Counted from the stretch's first letter, positions 16,394 to 25,683 are shown. The stretch is DNA of 64,000 nt from Nocardiopsis sp. CNR-923 (GCF_001942255.1 NZ_MKKC01000067.1:19939-83938), one strand, 5' to 3'. The notes: generated by a model from the letters alone, not told the origin. Translations and numbers: made by a program.

Positions 16394-17222
16394 TGGCGAC
16401 TCGCTCTAACAACGTCAAGGTGGGTTCGCCGTCGTCGAGCGCGGCGGCGCGAAGCCGGTTGAAGACATCCGCGTAGTGTTCGACGTTCTCCGTGCTGGAC
16501 ATGAACATGTGTGAGGACGGCCCCTGAAGGTAGACCGTCAGCAGCCCGTGGTGTTCGACCCTCAGGATGGAGAATGAGGCCAACGTCAGGGCCGCGTGTG
16601 CACCGGCGCTGTGGGAGAGCGCCTGGAGCGTCACGGTCGGCCGGTGGGCGAGCTCGATGAGATGGTCGAGCTGATCGGCCATGAGGCTCGCGCTACCGAT
16701 GCGCTGCCGCAGCGCGGCCTCAGCCACGATGATCCACACGTTCGGGGGCGTAGCGCGGTTGAGTACCTCCTGACGTGTGAGACGAACCTGAATCTCCCGG
16801 TCCAGGTCGCTGTCGGGTCGCATGGTCGCCTCGATGACCGCGCGGGCGTAGTCCTCCGTCTGGGCCAGTCCCGGAATCAGCTGTGACTGGTACATCTCGA
16901 TCGACGTCGCCTGTGCCTCGATGTTGGCGTAGGACCGGTAGCTGCGCTCCAGGTCGTAGGGTTGCCATCGGTCCGGTTCGCGAGCCCGCGTGCGCAGCGC
17001 CAGCAACCGGTCCAGCTCCTCGGGTGCCTCGTAGATGGTGAGAAGGCGTTCGATGGCTGCCGCCCCGGGCACGGCCCCACCGTCTCCTGGCGTCTCCCAA
17101 CGCGCAAGGCTGCTGGCCGCCGTACGCATGGCCCGCACCACGTCCCCGAACTTGCGCTCTCCGCGCAGCCTCCGCAGCTCCTGTGCCAGCTGCCACTGGG
17201 CCAGCGTAGGGTTGTCCGTCAT
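16368..17222 (-). CDS. XRE-family regulator with DUF5753 domain
   Basis: This 284-residue protein has an N-terminal helix-turn-helix region and a C-terminal DUF5753 ligand or partner domain (YRSYANIEAQATSIEMYQSQ, LIPGLAQTEDYARAVI, VRLTRQEVL, TVTLQALSHSAGAHAALTLA, VEHYADVFNRLRAAALD). The HTH looks atypical: between LAQELRRLRGERKF and SLARWETPG it lacks the usual LTQ-x-x-LA-x-x-LG pattern. The overlapping DUF397 gene downstream is its standard partner. A CTTTCGAAAG palindrome 45-55 bases upstream of the start is a candidate autoregulatory site. Confidence 0.85.
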   Translation of the reverse strand: MTDNPTLAQWQLAQELRRLRGERKFGDVVRAMRTAASSLARWETPGDGGAVPGAAAIERLLTIYEAPEELDRLLALRTRAREPDRWQPYDLERSYRSYANIEAQATSIEMYQSQLIPGLAQTEDYARAVIEATMRPDSDLDREIQVRLTRQEVLNRATPPNVWIIVAEAALRQRIGSASLMADQLDHLIELAHRPTVTLQALSHSAGAHAALTLASFSILRVEHHGLLTVYLQGPSSHMFMSSTENVEHYADVFNRLRAAALDDGEPTLTLLERVASDHVQDKD

Positions 17223-17265
17223 TCCTCGATCATGCCCTTCTCCACAAGGTGGGGCAAAGTTCGCT

Positions 17266-17277
17266 ACTTTCGAAAGC
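17266..17277. promoter_or_regulatory. CTTTCGAAAG palindrome upstream of the XRE regulator
   Basis: A perfect 10-bp palindrome (17267-17276) lies in an AT-richer patch between the XRE gene and the divergent start at 17432. Its position suits an operator for the XRE protein. This is inferred from position and symmetry only. Confidence 0.4.
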
Positions 17278-17431
17278 TACTTGCACATGCTCGTGGCGGA
17301 GAGTTTACTGAGACACGGAACACCGCGCGCGACGCACCCGAGCCCATACGCGACAAAGCTCCGGCGGGTGTTATCAGCACCCCCGGAGCACGGTCAGCCG
17401 TCCGCAACCCCTCGCAAGGGAGACCACCGAC

Positions 17432-17716
17432 ATGTCCGTTGTACATCACCCCCCGACCCTCGCCTACCCCGGGCGGCGCCGGGCGGCCCGGACCTGCCCG
17501 GGGCTGGCGTCCCTGACCGGCCCGGATGCGTGCCGACCTCAGGGCCGACCTCGCCACCCTGGAGGGGACCACGCCCACCCTCGCCGACGACGTCGCCGGG
17601 GCCCTGGGGAGCCGTCACGTGCCACCTGGTCTCCGCTCTGGCCTGAACGCGGGACGAGGACCACAACGGCCTGACCTCGGGACCCTCGGGGAACCAGGCC
17701 GGAGCCAAGGAGCGTA
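17432..17716 (+). pseudogene. Probable remnant of an ATP-binding (HATPase/anti-sigma kinase-like) gene
   Basis: ATG 17432 has a good AAGGGAG nine bases upstream and opens with MSVVHHPPTLAYPGRRRAAR, which resembles the start of the short HATPase_c regulators that accompany XRE/DUF397 genes. RADLATLE, LADDVAGALGSRHVPPG and LGEPGRSQGA follow in shifting frames. The expected N-box with ELVTNA and the G-boxes are missing, so an internal deletion seems likely. No complete gene exists between 17223 and 17820. The assignment rests on context and a few residues. Confidence 0.3.
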
Positions 17717-17820
17717 CCGACCGGCCGGTTTGATACCGGGCCGCGCCTCGCCTAAGGTGCTGGCACCCCGGTTTCCGGCGCCCGTCGCCCGACGTGGCCG
17801 GTCACGACAAGGAGTCACCG

Positions 17821-18198
17821 ATGGCAGTCGACCCCTCAGGAACCACCCTGGCCGCAGCGCTGTCCGAGGTCCCGGACGGCCCCGTCGTCATGCTCAACCT
17901 GTTGCGCTTCGCCCCGGACGGCCGTTCCTCGTACGAGGAGTACGCGCGTCGGACCGGCCGCTTCCTGGCCAAATACGGAGCCGAAGTGCTCTACGCCGGC
18001 GACGGCACGGCGCCCCTGGTCGCCGAGGAAGGCCAGGACTGGGACGCGGTGCTGCTCGTCCGCTACCCCAGCCGCGAGGCGTTCGGCCGCATGGTCGCCG
18101 ACCCCGAGTACCAGGAGATCACGCACCTGCGCACCCGCGCCCTGAGCGAGGCCGTGCTCCAGCCGACCGTGCCGTGGACCACCGGGCACCGGACCTGA
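17821..18198 (+). CDS. DUF1330-like protein
   Basis: This 125-residue protein has a dimeric alpha/beta barrel-type fold. It has the family pattern PDGPVVMLNLLRFAPDG, YEEYARRTGRFLAKYGAEVLY, then WDAVLLVRYPSREAFGRMVADPEY. I chose ATG 17821 because AAGGAG precedes it by six bases; an in-frame ATG at 17794 lacks one. DUF1330 proteins resemble YCII and ABM monooxygenase-like folds and have no settled function. The gene is monocistronic and ends before a strong bidirectional hairpin. Confidence 0.8.
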   Translation: MAVDPSGTTLAAALSEVPDGPVVMLNLLRFAPDGRSSYEEYARRTGRFLAKYGAEVLYAGDGTAPLVAEEGQDWDAVLLVRYPSREAFGRMVADPEYQEITHLRTRALSEAVLQPTVPWTTGHRT

Positions 18199-18215
18199 CC
18201 CCCGCCGCCGTCCGC

Positions 18216-18256
18216 GCACGGGGGCCGCGCCGGTAGTACCGGTGCGGCCCCCGTGC
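18216..18256. terminator. Bidirectional terminator between DUF1330 and deoA
   Basis: Perfect 13-bp arms GCACGGGGGCCGC (18216-18228) and its complement (18244-18256) lie between convergent genes. Confidence 0.75.
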
Positions 18257-18268
18257 GAGCGCCGTGCC

Positions 18269-19558
18269 TCAGGCCACCCGCTCGATCACCAGCGGCCGGG
18301 GCTCGTGGGCGGTTTCCGCCTCGATCTCGAACGCGCCCGCCAGCGCGTCCGCGGCGCGGTCGAACCGCTCGGCCTCGTCGGCGTGCAGGGTGAACAGCGG
18401 CTCGCCCGCCGCGACCGACTCGCCGGGCTTGGCGTGCAGGGTCACCCCGGCGCCGAAGGACACCGCGTCCTCCTTGCGTTCGCGACCGGCGCCGAGCCGC
18501 CACGCGGCCAACCCCACCTGGTAGGCGTCCAGCCGGGTGAGCGTCCCCGACACGGGCGCCAACACCACGCGTGTCTCGGCGGCCACCGGCAGCGGCGCGT
18601 CCGGGTCGCCGCCCTGCGCCCGGATGATCTCCTTCCACGAGGCCAGCGCGCTCCCGTCCCTGAGCGCCTGCGCCGGATCCTTGACCCCGTCCTCCCCGGG
18701 GGTGAGCCCGGCGGCGGCCAGCATCTCCCGGGCCAGGGCCACGGTCAGCTCCACCACGTCGGCCGGGCCCCCGCCGGAGAGCACCTCGACCGCCTCGGCC
18801 ACCTCCAGCGCGTTGCCGACCTGCCTGCCCAGCGGGGCCTCCATGTCCGTGAGCAGCGCGACCGTGCGCACCCCGTGGTCGTTGCCGATGTCGACCATCG
18901 TCCGGGCCAGCTCACGGGCCGATCCGACGTCCTTCATGAACGCGCCGGATCCCACCTTGACGTCCAGGACCAGCGAACCCGTGCCCTCGGCGAGCTTCTT
19001 GCTCATGATGGAGGCGGAGATCATGGGGATGGACTCGACCGTGCCCGTGACGTCGCGCAGCGCGTACAGCTTCCGGTCGGCGGGCGCGAGCCCCGTCCCG
19101 GCCGCGCAGATGACGCCGCCCGTGGACGAGAGCACCGCGCGCATCTCGTCGGTGCTGAGCGAGGCCCGCCACCCCGGGATCGACTCCAGCTTGTCGAGCG
19201 TGCCGCCCGTGTGCCCGAGGCCGCGCCCGGACAGCTGCGGCACGGCCGCCCCGCACGCCGCCACGGTCGGGGTCAGCGGCAGCGTGATCTTGTCCCCCAC
19301 TCCGCCCGTCGAGTGCTTGTCCGTGGTGGGCCGTTGCAGGTCGGAGAAGTCCAGCCGGTCACCGGACGCGAGCATCGCCTCGGTCCACCGGCCCACCTCG
19401 CCCCGGTTCATCCCGCGCAGGAAGACCGCCATGGTCAGCGCGGACATCTGCTCCTCGGCGACCTCGCCCCTGGTGTAGGCGTCGATCACCCAGTCGATCT
19501 GCTCGCGGGTGAGCTCCGCGCCGTCCCGCTTGGCCCTGATGATCTCGATGACGTCCAT
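18269..19558 (-). CDS. deoA: Thymidine (pyrimidine-nucleoside) phosphorylase
   Basis: This cytoplasmic enzyme splits thymidine or deoxyuridine with phosphate into base and 2-deoxyribose-1-phosphate. The length of 429 residues is typical. The family signature region runs MFLRGMNRGEVGRWTEAM-like at residues 45-62 (AVFLRGMNRGEV), and the phosphate-binding STGGVGDK follows KHS near residue 80. The alpha-domain helices, alpha/beta domain and C-terminal domain are complete (KVGSGAFMKD, ALRDGSALASWKEIIRAQGG). It is the last gene of the nucleoside uptake operon, 81 bases after cdd. Its product feeds the deoC operon at 30.7-37.6 kb. Confidence 0.95.
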   Translation of the reverse strand: MDVIEIIRAKRDGAELTREQIDWVIDAYTRGEVAEEQMSALTMAVFLRGMNRGEVGRWTEAMLASGDRLDFSDLQRPTTDKHSTGGVGDKITLPLTPTVAACGAAVPQLSGRGLGHTGGTLDKLESIPGWRASLSTDEMRAVLSSTGGVICAAGTGLAPADRKLYALRDVTGTVESIPMISASIMSKKLAEGTGSLVLDVKVGSGAFMKDVGSARELARTMVDIGNDHGVRTVALLTDMEAPLGRQVGNALEVAEAVEVLSGGGPADVVELTVALAREMLAAAGLTPGEDGVKDPAQALRDGSALASWKEIIRAQGGDPDAPLPVAAETRVVLAPVSGTLTRLDAYQVGLAAWRLGAGRERKEDAVSFGAGVTLHAKPGESVAAGEPLFTLHADEAERFDRAADALAGAFEIEAETAHEPRPLVIERVA

Positions 19559-19595
19559 GTCCCGTTCCCCTTGCTTCGCGCAGCCGTGGAGAAGG

Positions 19596-19633
19596 CGTCT
19601 CCCCGGCGCCGGGTCGCCGGCACCGGGGAGACG
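19596..19633 (-). terminator. Intercistronic hairpin between cdd and deoA
   Basis: Arms of 11 bp, CGTCTCCCCGG and its complement (19596-19606 and 19623-19633), lie in the only sizeable gap of the operon. There is no T-run on the minus strand, so it may reduce rather than stop deoA transcription, or protect mRNA ends. Confidence 0.5.
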
Positions 19634-19639
19634 TCCCCG

Positions 19640-20053
19640 CTACTTCGTGAGGTCGTGCGGCCCGAAGGCCCGCGGGAGCACCTGGTCCATGGTCAGGACA
19701 CCCTCGGGGGAGTCGACCAGCAGGTGCGGCCCACCGTGTTCGTACAGCAGCTGCCGGCAGCGCCCGCACGGCATGAGGGTCTCCCCCCGGCCGTCCACGC
19801 AGCTGAACGCGGTCAGGCGGCCTCCGCCGGAGGCGTGCAGGGCGCTGACCAGACCGCACTCGGCGCACAGGGCCAGCCCATAGGAGGCGTTCTCCACGTT
19901 GCAGCCGCTGACGATCCGGCCGTCGTCGACCAGCGCCGCCGCGCCCACCGGGTACCGCGAGTAGGGCGCGTAGGCGTGGCCCATGGCCTCCCGCGCGACC
20001 GCGCGCAGCACCGCCCAGTCGACGGACTCCGGGTCCAGGGGTGCGCCCGTCAT
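19640..20053 (-). CDS. cdd: Cytidine deaminase
   Basis: This 137-residue zinc enzyme deaminates cytidine and deoxycytidine to uridine forms. The substrate and zinc motifs are intact: GCNVENASYGLALCAECGLV carries the catalytic Glu and one Cys ligand, and MPCGRCRQLL supplies the other two. The start ATG 20053 overlaps the upstream permease stop as ATGA, so it is translationally coupled to transport. It prepares pyrimidine nucleosides for the phosphorylase encoded next. Confidence 0.95.
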   Translation of the reverse strand: MTGAPLDPESVDWAVLRAVAREAMGHAYAPYSRYPVGAAALVDDGRIVSGCNVENASYGLALCAECGLVSALHASGGGRLTAFSCVDGRGETLMPCGRCRQLLYEHGGPHLLVDSPEGVLTMDQVLPRAFGPHDLTK

Positions 20054-21312
20054 GACCGGCTCGCCCTCCACTGCTTGCCGATGCCCGCGGGTGGCCGCAG
20101 GCTCTGCGAGGCCAGCGACAGCACGAGCAGCGTCGCGATGTGCGGGCTGTACGTGGCCAGCTCGCGCGGCAGGGAGTCGGTGGTGAAGTACCACACGAGC
20201 AGCAGCAGACCGGCCGCGGCGCCGGCGATCGCCAGGCCCTTGCGGTCCCCGCGCACCTGCCAGACCGCGACCGCCAGCAGCGCCACCGCCAGGAGCAGCA
20301 GCAGGGCGTGGACCGCCTCGCCGCCACCGCGCACCTGGAGGGCGTCGGTGTAGCCGAACAGCCCCGCGCCCATGGCCAGGCCGCCCGGCCGCCAGTTGCC
20401 GAAGATCATCGCGGCCAGACCGATGTACCCGCGGCCGCCGGTCTGCCCCTCCTGGTAGATGTTGGACGCCACGATCGCGAGGAACACTCCGCCCATGCCC
20501 GCCAGGCCGCCCGAGATGACCACCGCGATGTACTTGAAGCTGTACACCGGCACGCCCAGCGACTCCGCGGCGTCGGGGTTCTCACCGACCGAGCGCAGCC
20601 GCAGCCCGAACCTGGTCTTCCAGAGCACCAGGTAGGTCACCGGGATCATCAGCAGCGCGATGAGGGTCAGCGCCGACATCCGCGTGGTCAGACCGATCAC
20701 CAGCGACGCCAGGTCGCCGACCAGGAAGATCCCGCTGTCGGCGACGGGCTCCAGCGCTCCCGGCAGCCACGGCAGGTTCAGCGTCGGGAAGGACGGCGTC
20801 GTCGGCGACTGGGCCGCGCCCGCGCCGGGCACGTCCGAGTAGACCAGGATTGACAGGTACCGCATCGCACCGAGCGCGAGGATGTTGACAGCCACACCGG
20901 AGACGATGTGGTCGACCGCGAAGGTCACGGTCGCCACCGCGTGCAGCAGACCGCCCAGCATGCCCCCGATGACGCCGGCCATCAGACCGATCCAGGGGTT
21001 GTCGAAGGTCCACGCGAAGTAGGCACCGAACCAGGTCCCCAGGATCATCATGCCTTCGAGGCCGATGTTGATGATGCCGGAGCGCTCCGCCCACAGACCG
21101 CCCAGACCGGCCAGGCCGATCGGCACGGCGAAGGCGAGCGTGGTGTTGATGGTGCCCGCGTCGGTGAGCATGTCCTGGCCGGTGATGACCCGCAGCCCGG
21201 ACAGGGCGACGAACACCGCGCAGGTCAGGGTGAGGAAGCGCCACCTGGCCCATCCCCGGGGACGGAACGGCGACTCGTGCACCGCCTCCGTGACGTTGAG
21301 TTCCTGGCTCAC
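20050..21312 (-). CDS. Nucleoside ABC transporter permease (NupQ/YufQ-like)
   Basis: This 420-residue integral membrane permease belongs to the BPD_transp_2 family, one half of the transmembrane channel of a BMP-dependent nucleoside importer. Around ten hydrophobic segments are visible. The family loop is present as WAERSGIINIGLEGMMILG near residues 75-95, followed by VSGVAVNILALGAMRYL. The start is GTG 21312, overlapping the preceding permease gene by GTGA, and its own stop overlaps cdd. The longer partner permease is encoded just upstream. Confidence 0.92.
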   Translation of the reverse strand: MSQELNVTEAVHESPFRPRGWARWRFLTLTCAVFVALSGLRVITGQDMLTDAGTINTTLAFAVPIGLAGLGGLWAERSGIINIGLEGMMILGTWFGAYFAWTFDNPWIGLMAGVIGGMLGGLLHAVATVTFAVDHIVSGVAVNILALGAMRYLSILVYSDVPGAGAAQSPTTPSFPTLNLPWLPGALEPVADSGIFLVGDLASLVIGLTTRMSALTLIALLMIPVTYLVLWKTRFGLRLRSVGENPDAAESLGVPVYSFKYIAVVISGGLAGMGGVFLAIVASNIYQEGQTGGRGYIGLAAMIFGNWRPGGLAMGAGLFGYTDALQVRGGGEAVHALLLLLAVALLAVAVWQVRGDRKGLAIAGAAAGLLLLVWYFTTDSLPRELATYSPHIATLLVLSLASQSLRPPAGIGKQWRASRS

Positions 21313-22862
21313 TGTGCCTCCCCGCCGCGTTCGCCGTCGGTCTTCGGACCGCTCTGGCCCTCACCGCCGGGCGTGGGCGCGGCGCCCACGGGTTCCGCGG
21401 CCACGGTCGTGGCGCCGAGCTGCTTGCCGATCTGCTGCTGCTGGTAACGACGGCCCCACCGGTGCACGACCTCGTAGACCACGACGACCGTGAGCACGAT
21501 GGTGGCCTGCGCGATGACCGCGATCTCCTGCGGGATGTTGTCGAAGGGCAGGATGTTCGCCGCCTGGGTCAGGAACGACCAGAACATGGCGGCGAAGACG
21601 ATGCCCACCGGGTGGTTGCGTCCCAGCAGGGCGATGGCGATCCCGATGAAGCCGATGCCGGTGGGGAAGTCCAGCGCGTAGTAGTGCGCGCTCCCGAGCA
21701 GCTGGGGAAGACCCACCAGTCCCGCGACCATGCCCGAGAAGAGCATGGACAGGAACACCATCTTCTTCACGTTGATGCCGCTGGCGTCGGCCGCCGACTG
21801 CGACTGTCCGGTGGCCCGCAGCTCGAAGCCGAAACGGGTGCGGTTGAGCATCACCGAGTAGCCGACGCCGACCGCGACGGCCAGGAACACCAGGCCGAGG
21901 ATCTCCCGGTCCGAGCCGAGGAAGCCCGCCGGGATCCCGGGGACCCACGACGACTCGGGCAGCGGCGGGGTGCCGATGTTGTTGGTGCTGATCTGGACCG
22001 CGAGGCGGTCGGTGCTCAACAGGTAGGCGGTGATTCCGGTGGCGATCGCGTTGAGCATGATCGTGGAGATCACCTCGGACACGCCCCGGGCGACCTTGAG
22101 GTACCCGGCGATGCCGGCCCAGGCGCCGCCCACGGCCACGGCCACCACGATCATGAGGATCTGGCTGAACGGCGGCGGCAGGATCAGGTAGCCGCCCACC
22201 GCGGCCGACAGCAGGGCGGCCAGGCGGTACTGGCCGTCGACGCCGATGTTGAACAGCTTCATCTTGAAGCCGATCGCCACGGCCACGGCGGCCAGGTAGT
22301 AGGTCGTGCTGTCGTTGATGATCTGCACCAGGCTGTCCGGGCGGGTGCCGTACTCCAGCATCCGGGCGAACGTCGTCATCGGCGCGATGCCGCTGAGGAC
22401 CAGGACGAGCGCGGTGACCGCGATGGCGATCAGCCCGGCCGCGAACACCGCGGCGAAGGACAGCGCCAGCAGCGCCGACAGGCGTTGGAACAGCAGGAAG
22501 GTGAGGGCGGAGCCCACGACGGCGCCGATGGCGACGGCGACGGGCTCGATCAGCTGCAGGTCCAGCAGCCACGTCGACAGCAGCCCGGCGACGACCGACA
22601 GCACCAGGGCCGTCGGTACCACCAGGGTGTTGTGCAGGGTGGTGCCCTGTTCCTGCGTGCCCGCCGCCGCGACTCGGGGCTCGGGCGGAACGATCCGGGC
22701 GCTCACGACCACGAAGGCGAAGGCCGCGGTGACGCCGACGATCAGCGCCGCCCACCACAGCAGCGCCAGATCGAGGGCGAACGTGACACCCGTGCCCAGC
22801 ACCACGGCGATGGCGAAGGCCGCGGGTCCGGGGAGCGAGCGTCGGTTGTCAGTGGTCGTCAC
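21309..22862 (-). CDS. Nucleoside ABC transporter permease (NupP/YufP-like)
   Basis: This 517-residue BPD_transp_2 permease is the larger of the two channel subunits. The N-terminal 130 residues add three or four helices not found in the partner (GPAAFAIAVVLGTGVTFALD, ALIVGVTAAFAFVVVSAR). The core includes GFKMKLFNIGVDGQYRLAAL and VARGVSEVISTIMLNAIATG, the ATPase-contacting region. The C-terminus is a cytoplasmic Gly/Pro-rich tail. The start GTG 22862 overlaps the ATPase stop by GTGA. The pair with the following permease is typical of BMP-type nucleoside importers. Confidence 0.92.
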   Translation of the reverse strand: MTTTDNRRSLPGPAAFAIAVVLGTGVTFALDLALLWWAALIVGVTAAFAFVVVSARIVPPEPRVAAAGTQEQGTTLHNTLVVPTALVLSVVAGLLSTWLLDLQLIEPVAVAIGAVVGSALTFLLFQRLSALLALSFAAVFAAGLIAIAVTALVLVLSGIAPMTTFARMLEYGTRPDSLVQIINDSTTYYLAAVAVAIGFKMKLFNIGVDGQYRLAALLSAAVGGYLILPPPFSQILMIVVAVAVGGAWAGIAGYLKVARGVSEVISTIMLNAIATGITAYLLSTDRLAVQISTNNIGTPPLPESSWVPGIPAGFLGSDREILGLVFLAVAVGVGYSVMLNRTRFGFELRATGQSQSAADASGINVKKMVFLSMLFSGMVAGLVGLPQLLGSAHYYALDFPTGIGFIGIAIALLGRNHPVGIVFAAMFWSFLTQAANILPFDNIPQEIAVIAQATIVLTVVVVYEVVHRWGRRYQQQQIGKQLGATTVAAEPVGAAPTPGGEGQSGPKTDGERGGEAQ

Positions 22863-24469
22863 GACTCGCCCCCGTCCTCGTCGGCACGGTCAGTTCCCTC
22901 AGCACCGCTGTCACTCTCCGTGGAACCGCCGCCCGCGCGCAGTCCGGCGCCGGTCATGGCGGAGCCCAACTGTTCGGGGGTGACGGTGGTCGGGTCGGCC
23001 TGCGCGACCAGGCGGCCTCGCAGGATCACGTGGATGGTGTCGGACATGCCGATCAGCTCGTCCAGGTCGGCGGAGATCAGCAGCACCGCGAGCCCGGCGG
23101 CGCGGGCCTCGCGCAGCTGCTCCCAGATGGCCGACTGCGCGCCCACGTCCACGCCGCGCGTGGGGTGCGCCGCGACGAGGAAGCGCGGCGATCCGCTCAT
23201 CTCCCGGCCGATGATGAACTTCTGCTGGTTGCCGCCGGACAGGGCGTCGGCGATGACGTCGATGCTCGGCGTGCGCACGTCGTACTCGGCGACGATGCGT
23301 TCGGAGTCGGCGCGCGCCCCCACGCGGTTGATCCAGGGGCCGCGCACGCTGGGCTCCTTGGTCTGGTGGCCCAGGATGCGGTTCTCCCACAGCGGGGACT
23401 CCAGCAGCACACCGTGCCGGTGGCGGTCCTCGGGGATGTAGCCGACCCCCGCCTCGCGGATGCGCAGCGTCGACCAGCCGGTGACGTCCTGGCTCTCCAG
23501 GTGGATGCGGCCCGAGGCGAGGTGGCGCATGCCCATGATCGCCTCGATCAGCTCGGACTGGCCGTTGCCCTCGACTCCGGCGATGCCGACGATCTCACCC
23601 CGGTGGATGTCGACGCTGACGTCGTCCACGACCGGGCGTCCCCCGGCGGAACGGACCGTCACCCCGTCGAGCGAGAGCACGACGTGGTCGGTGACGGTGG
23701 ACTCGCGCAGCTCGGGCACGGGCAGTTCGCCGCCGACCATGAGCGTGGCCAGTTCCCGGGCGGTGGTGGTGCTCGGGTCAGCTGTGGCCACCGTGGTTCC
23801 CCGGCGGATGACGGTGATGTCGTCGGCGACGGACAGCACCTCGTCGAGCTTGTGCGAGATGAAGATGACGGTCAGACCCTCGCGCTTGAGCTCGCGCAGG
23901 TTGTCGAAGAGCTCGTCGACCTCCTGCGGCACCAGGACCGCCGTGGGCTCGTCGAGGATGATCGTCTCGGCGCCGCGGTAGAGCACCTTGAGGATCTCCA
24001 CACGCTGGCGGTCGCCCACGCCCAGGTCCTCCATCAGGCGGTCGGGGTCGATCCCCAGCCCGTACTGGGCGGACAGCTCCTGGATCGCGGCGCGGGCGCG
24101 CCTGCCGATGCCGTGGCGGCGTTCGGCGCCCAGGACCACGTTCTCCAGGACGGTGAGGTTGTCCGCGAGCATGAAGTGCTGGTGCACCATGCCGATGCCG
24201 TGGCGGATGGCGTCGGAGGGCGAGTGGAAGCGGACCTCCCTGCCCTTGACGCAGATCCGGCCCTCGTCGGGACGGTGCATCCCGTACAGGGTCTTCATCA
24301 GCGTGGACTTGCCCGCTCCGTTCTCGCCGACGATGGCGTGCACGGTACCGGGAGCCACGGTGATGTCGATGTCGTGGTTGGCCACGACTCCGGGAAAACG
24401 CTTGGTGATCCCGTGCAGCTCGACGGCGGGGGTGTGGGTCGACCCGCCGCCCGATGACGTGCTGCTCAT
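22859..24469 (-). CDS. Nucleoside ABC transporter ATPase (NupO/YufO-like)
   Basis: This 536-residue ATPase has two fused nucleotide-binding domains, as in sugar and nucleoside importers of the RbsA/YufO type. Domain 1 has Walker A GENGAGKSTLMK, a signature of the GVGDRQRVEIL form and Walker B TIILDEPTAVLVPQE. Domain 2 has a degenerate Walker A, GVEGNGQSELIE, but a canonical LSGGNQQK signature and RGVDVGA. Asymmetric domains are normal for this family. ATG 24469 has GAGGAG nine bases upstream. It follows the BMP lipoprotein gene after a gap of about 165 bases. Confidence 0.93.
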   Translation of the reverse strand: MSSTSSGGGSTHTPAVELHGITKRFPGVVANHDIDITVAPGTVHAIVGENGAGKSTLMKTLYGMHRPDEGRICVKGREVRFHSPSDAIRHGIGMVHQHFMLADNLTVLENVVLGAERRHGIGRRARAAIQELSAQYGLGIDPDRLMEDLGVGDRQRVEILKVLYRGAETIILDEPTAVLVPQEVDELFDNLRELKREGLTVIFISHKLDEVLSVADDITVIRRGTTVATADPSTTTARELATLMVGGELPVPELRESTVTDHVVLSLDGVTVRSAGGRPVVDDVSVDIHRGEIVGIAGVEGNGQSELIEAIMGMRHLASGRIHLESQDVTGWSTLRIREAGVGYIPEDRHRHGVLLESPLWENRILGHQTKEPSVRGPWINRVGARADSERIVAEYDVRTPSIDVIADALSGGNQQKFIIGREMSGSPRFLVAAHPTRGVDVGAQSAIWEQLREARAAGLAVLLISADLDELIGMSDTIHVILRGRLVAQADPTTVTPEQLGSAMTGAGLRAGGGSTESDSGAEGTDRADEDGGES

Positions 24470-24635
24470 CTGTCTCCTCGTGAAACTGGCGGCGGGGCGC
24501 GGGGCCGGCCGGGTGGCGGCCCCAGGCGCCGTCGTCGCGAAGCGGCAACCAGCAGCGGCACCGGGCGCGGGTCCTCCGCGCGCCGGTGCCGCCCTCCGGT
24601 GCGGTGCCACGGGACGGGCCCGTGGCGCGGCGTGT

Positions 24636-25683
24636 TTACGGCTCGGTCGGGACCTCGATCTCGCCGTCGATGATCTGCTGCCGGTACTCGTCCAGGTCCT
24701 CGACCAGCGGGGCGATGAGCTCCTCGTTGGACTGTGTGTAGTCCACGCCGCCCGAGGCGAGGTCGAAGCGCTGGATGCCGCCCTGGACGTCGCCCTCGAC
24801 GCGTCCGCGATCAGCTCGAACACGGCCACGTCCACCTGCTTGATGGCGGAGGTGAGCACGTACGGCTTCTGGTCGTCCTCGGCGTTCTCGTACTGGTCGC
24901 TGTCGACGCCGATGAACAGGAAGTCGTTCTCGACGGCGGCCTGGAGGACGCCGTTGCCGGAGGCGCCGGCGGCGTGGTAGATGACGTCCGCGCCCCGGTC
25001 GTACTGGGCCTGGGCGGTCTCGCGGCCCGCGGCGGGGTCGCTGAAGCCGCTGAAGTCCGGCGGCTGGCTGATGTAGTCGACCTCGACCTCGATGGCGTCG
25101 TCGACGTGCGCGACACCGGCCTCGAACCCGGCCTGGAACTTGTGGATCAGCGGGGTCTCGACACCGCCGATGAAGCCGACGTGGTCCTCCTCGGTGGACA
25201 GCGCCGCGGCGGCGCCGGCCAGGAAGGAGGCCTGCTCCTCGGCGAAGACCAGACTGGTGACGTTGTGGATGTCGTCGATCTCGGAGTCCACGATGGCGAA
25301 GTGGACGTCCGGGTAGTCCTCGGCGACCGCCAGGACGGACTCCGCGTAGGCGAACCCGACGGCGATAACGACGTCGAAGCCCTCCTCGGCCATGGTGGCC
25401 AGGCGCTCCTCCTTGGCGGACTCGGGCTCGCCGTCGGCGGGCTCGAAGTCGCGCGTCTCCACGCCCAGCGACTCCGCGGCCTGGGTCAGACCGCGGTAGG
25501 CCGAGTCGTTGAACGAACGGTCTCCGCGACCGCCGACGTCGTAGGCGAGACGACGCGGACGTCGGAGTTCGCCTCACCGCCACTGCCGTCCTCGGCGGTG
25601 TCGGTCGCGTTGTCACACGCGGTGAGGGCCAGCGCACCCGCCGCCGCGGCGGCGGCGAATCTGACCGCGTTGCTGCGCTTCAC
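24636..25683 (-). CDS. BMP-family nucleoside-binding lipoprotein (frame-broken)
   Basis: This is the extracytoplasmic solute-binding protein of the importer. GTG 25683 has GGGGAG upstream and begins MKRSNAVRFAAAA, with a lipobox LTAC near residue 21, so it is a membrane-anchored lipoprotein. The family core is clear: DVGGRGDRSFNDSAYRGL, DVVIAVGFAYAESVLAVAED, FLAGAAAALSTEEDHVGFIG and GADVIYHAAGASGNGVLQAA. The frame changes near 25548 and near 24800, each explained by one missing base; the last part ends IDGEIEVPTEP. The roughly 165-base gap to the ATPase gene often carries stem-loops that keep binding-protein mRNA abundant, but I did not see a perfect one. Confidence 0.85.

Noticed and set aside
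24470..25462. Apparent fusion of the BMP lipoprotein and the nucleoside ATPase in one frame
   Set aside because: The fusion is produced by the missing base near 24800; the lipoprotein's true end (IDGEIEVPTEP) and the ATPase's own ribosome-binding site and ATG are both present.
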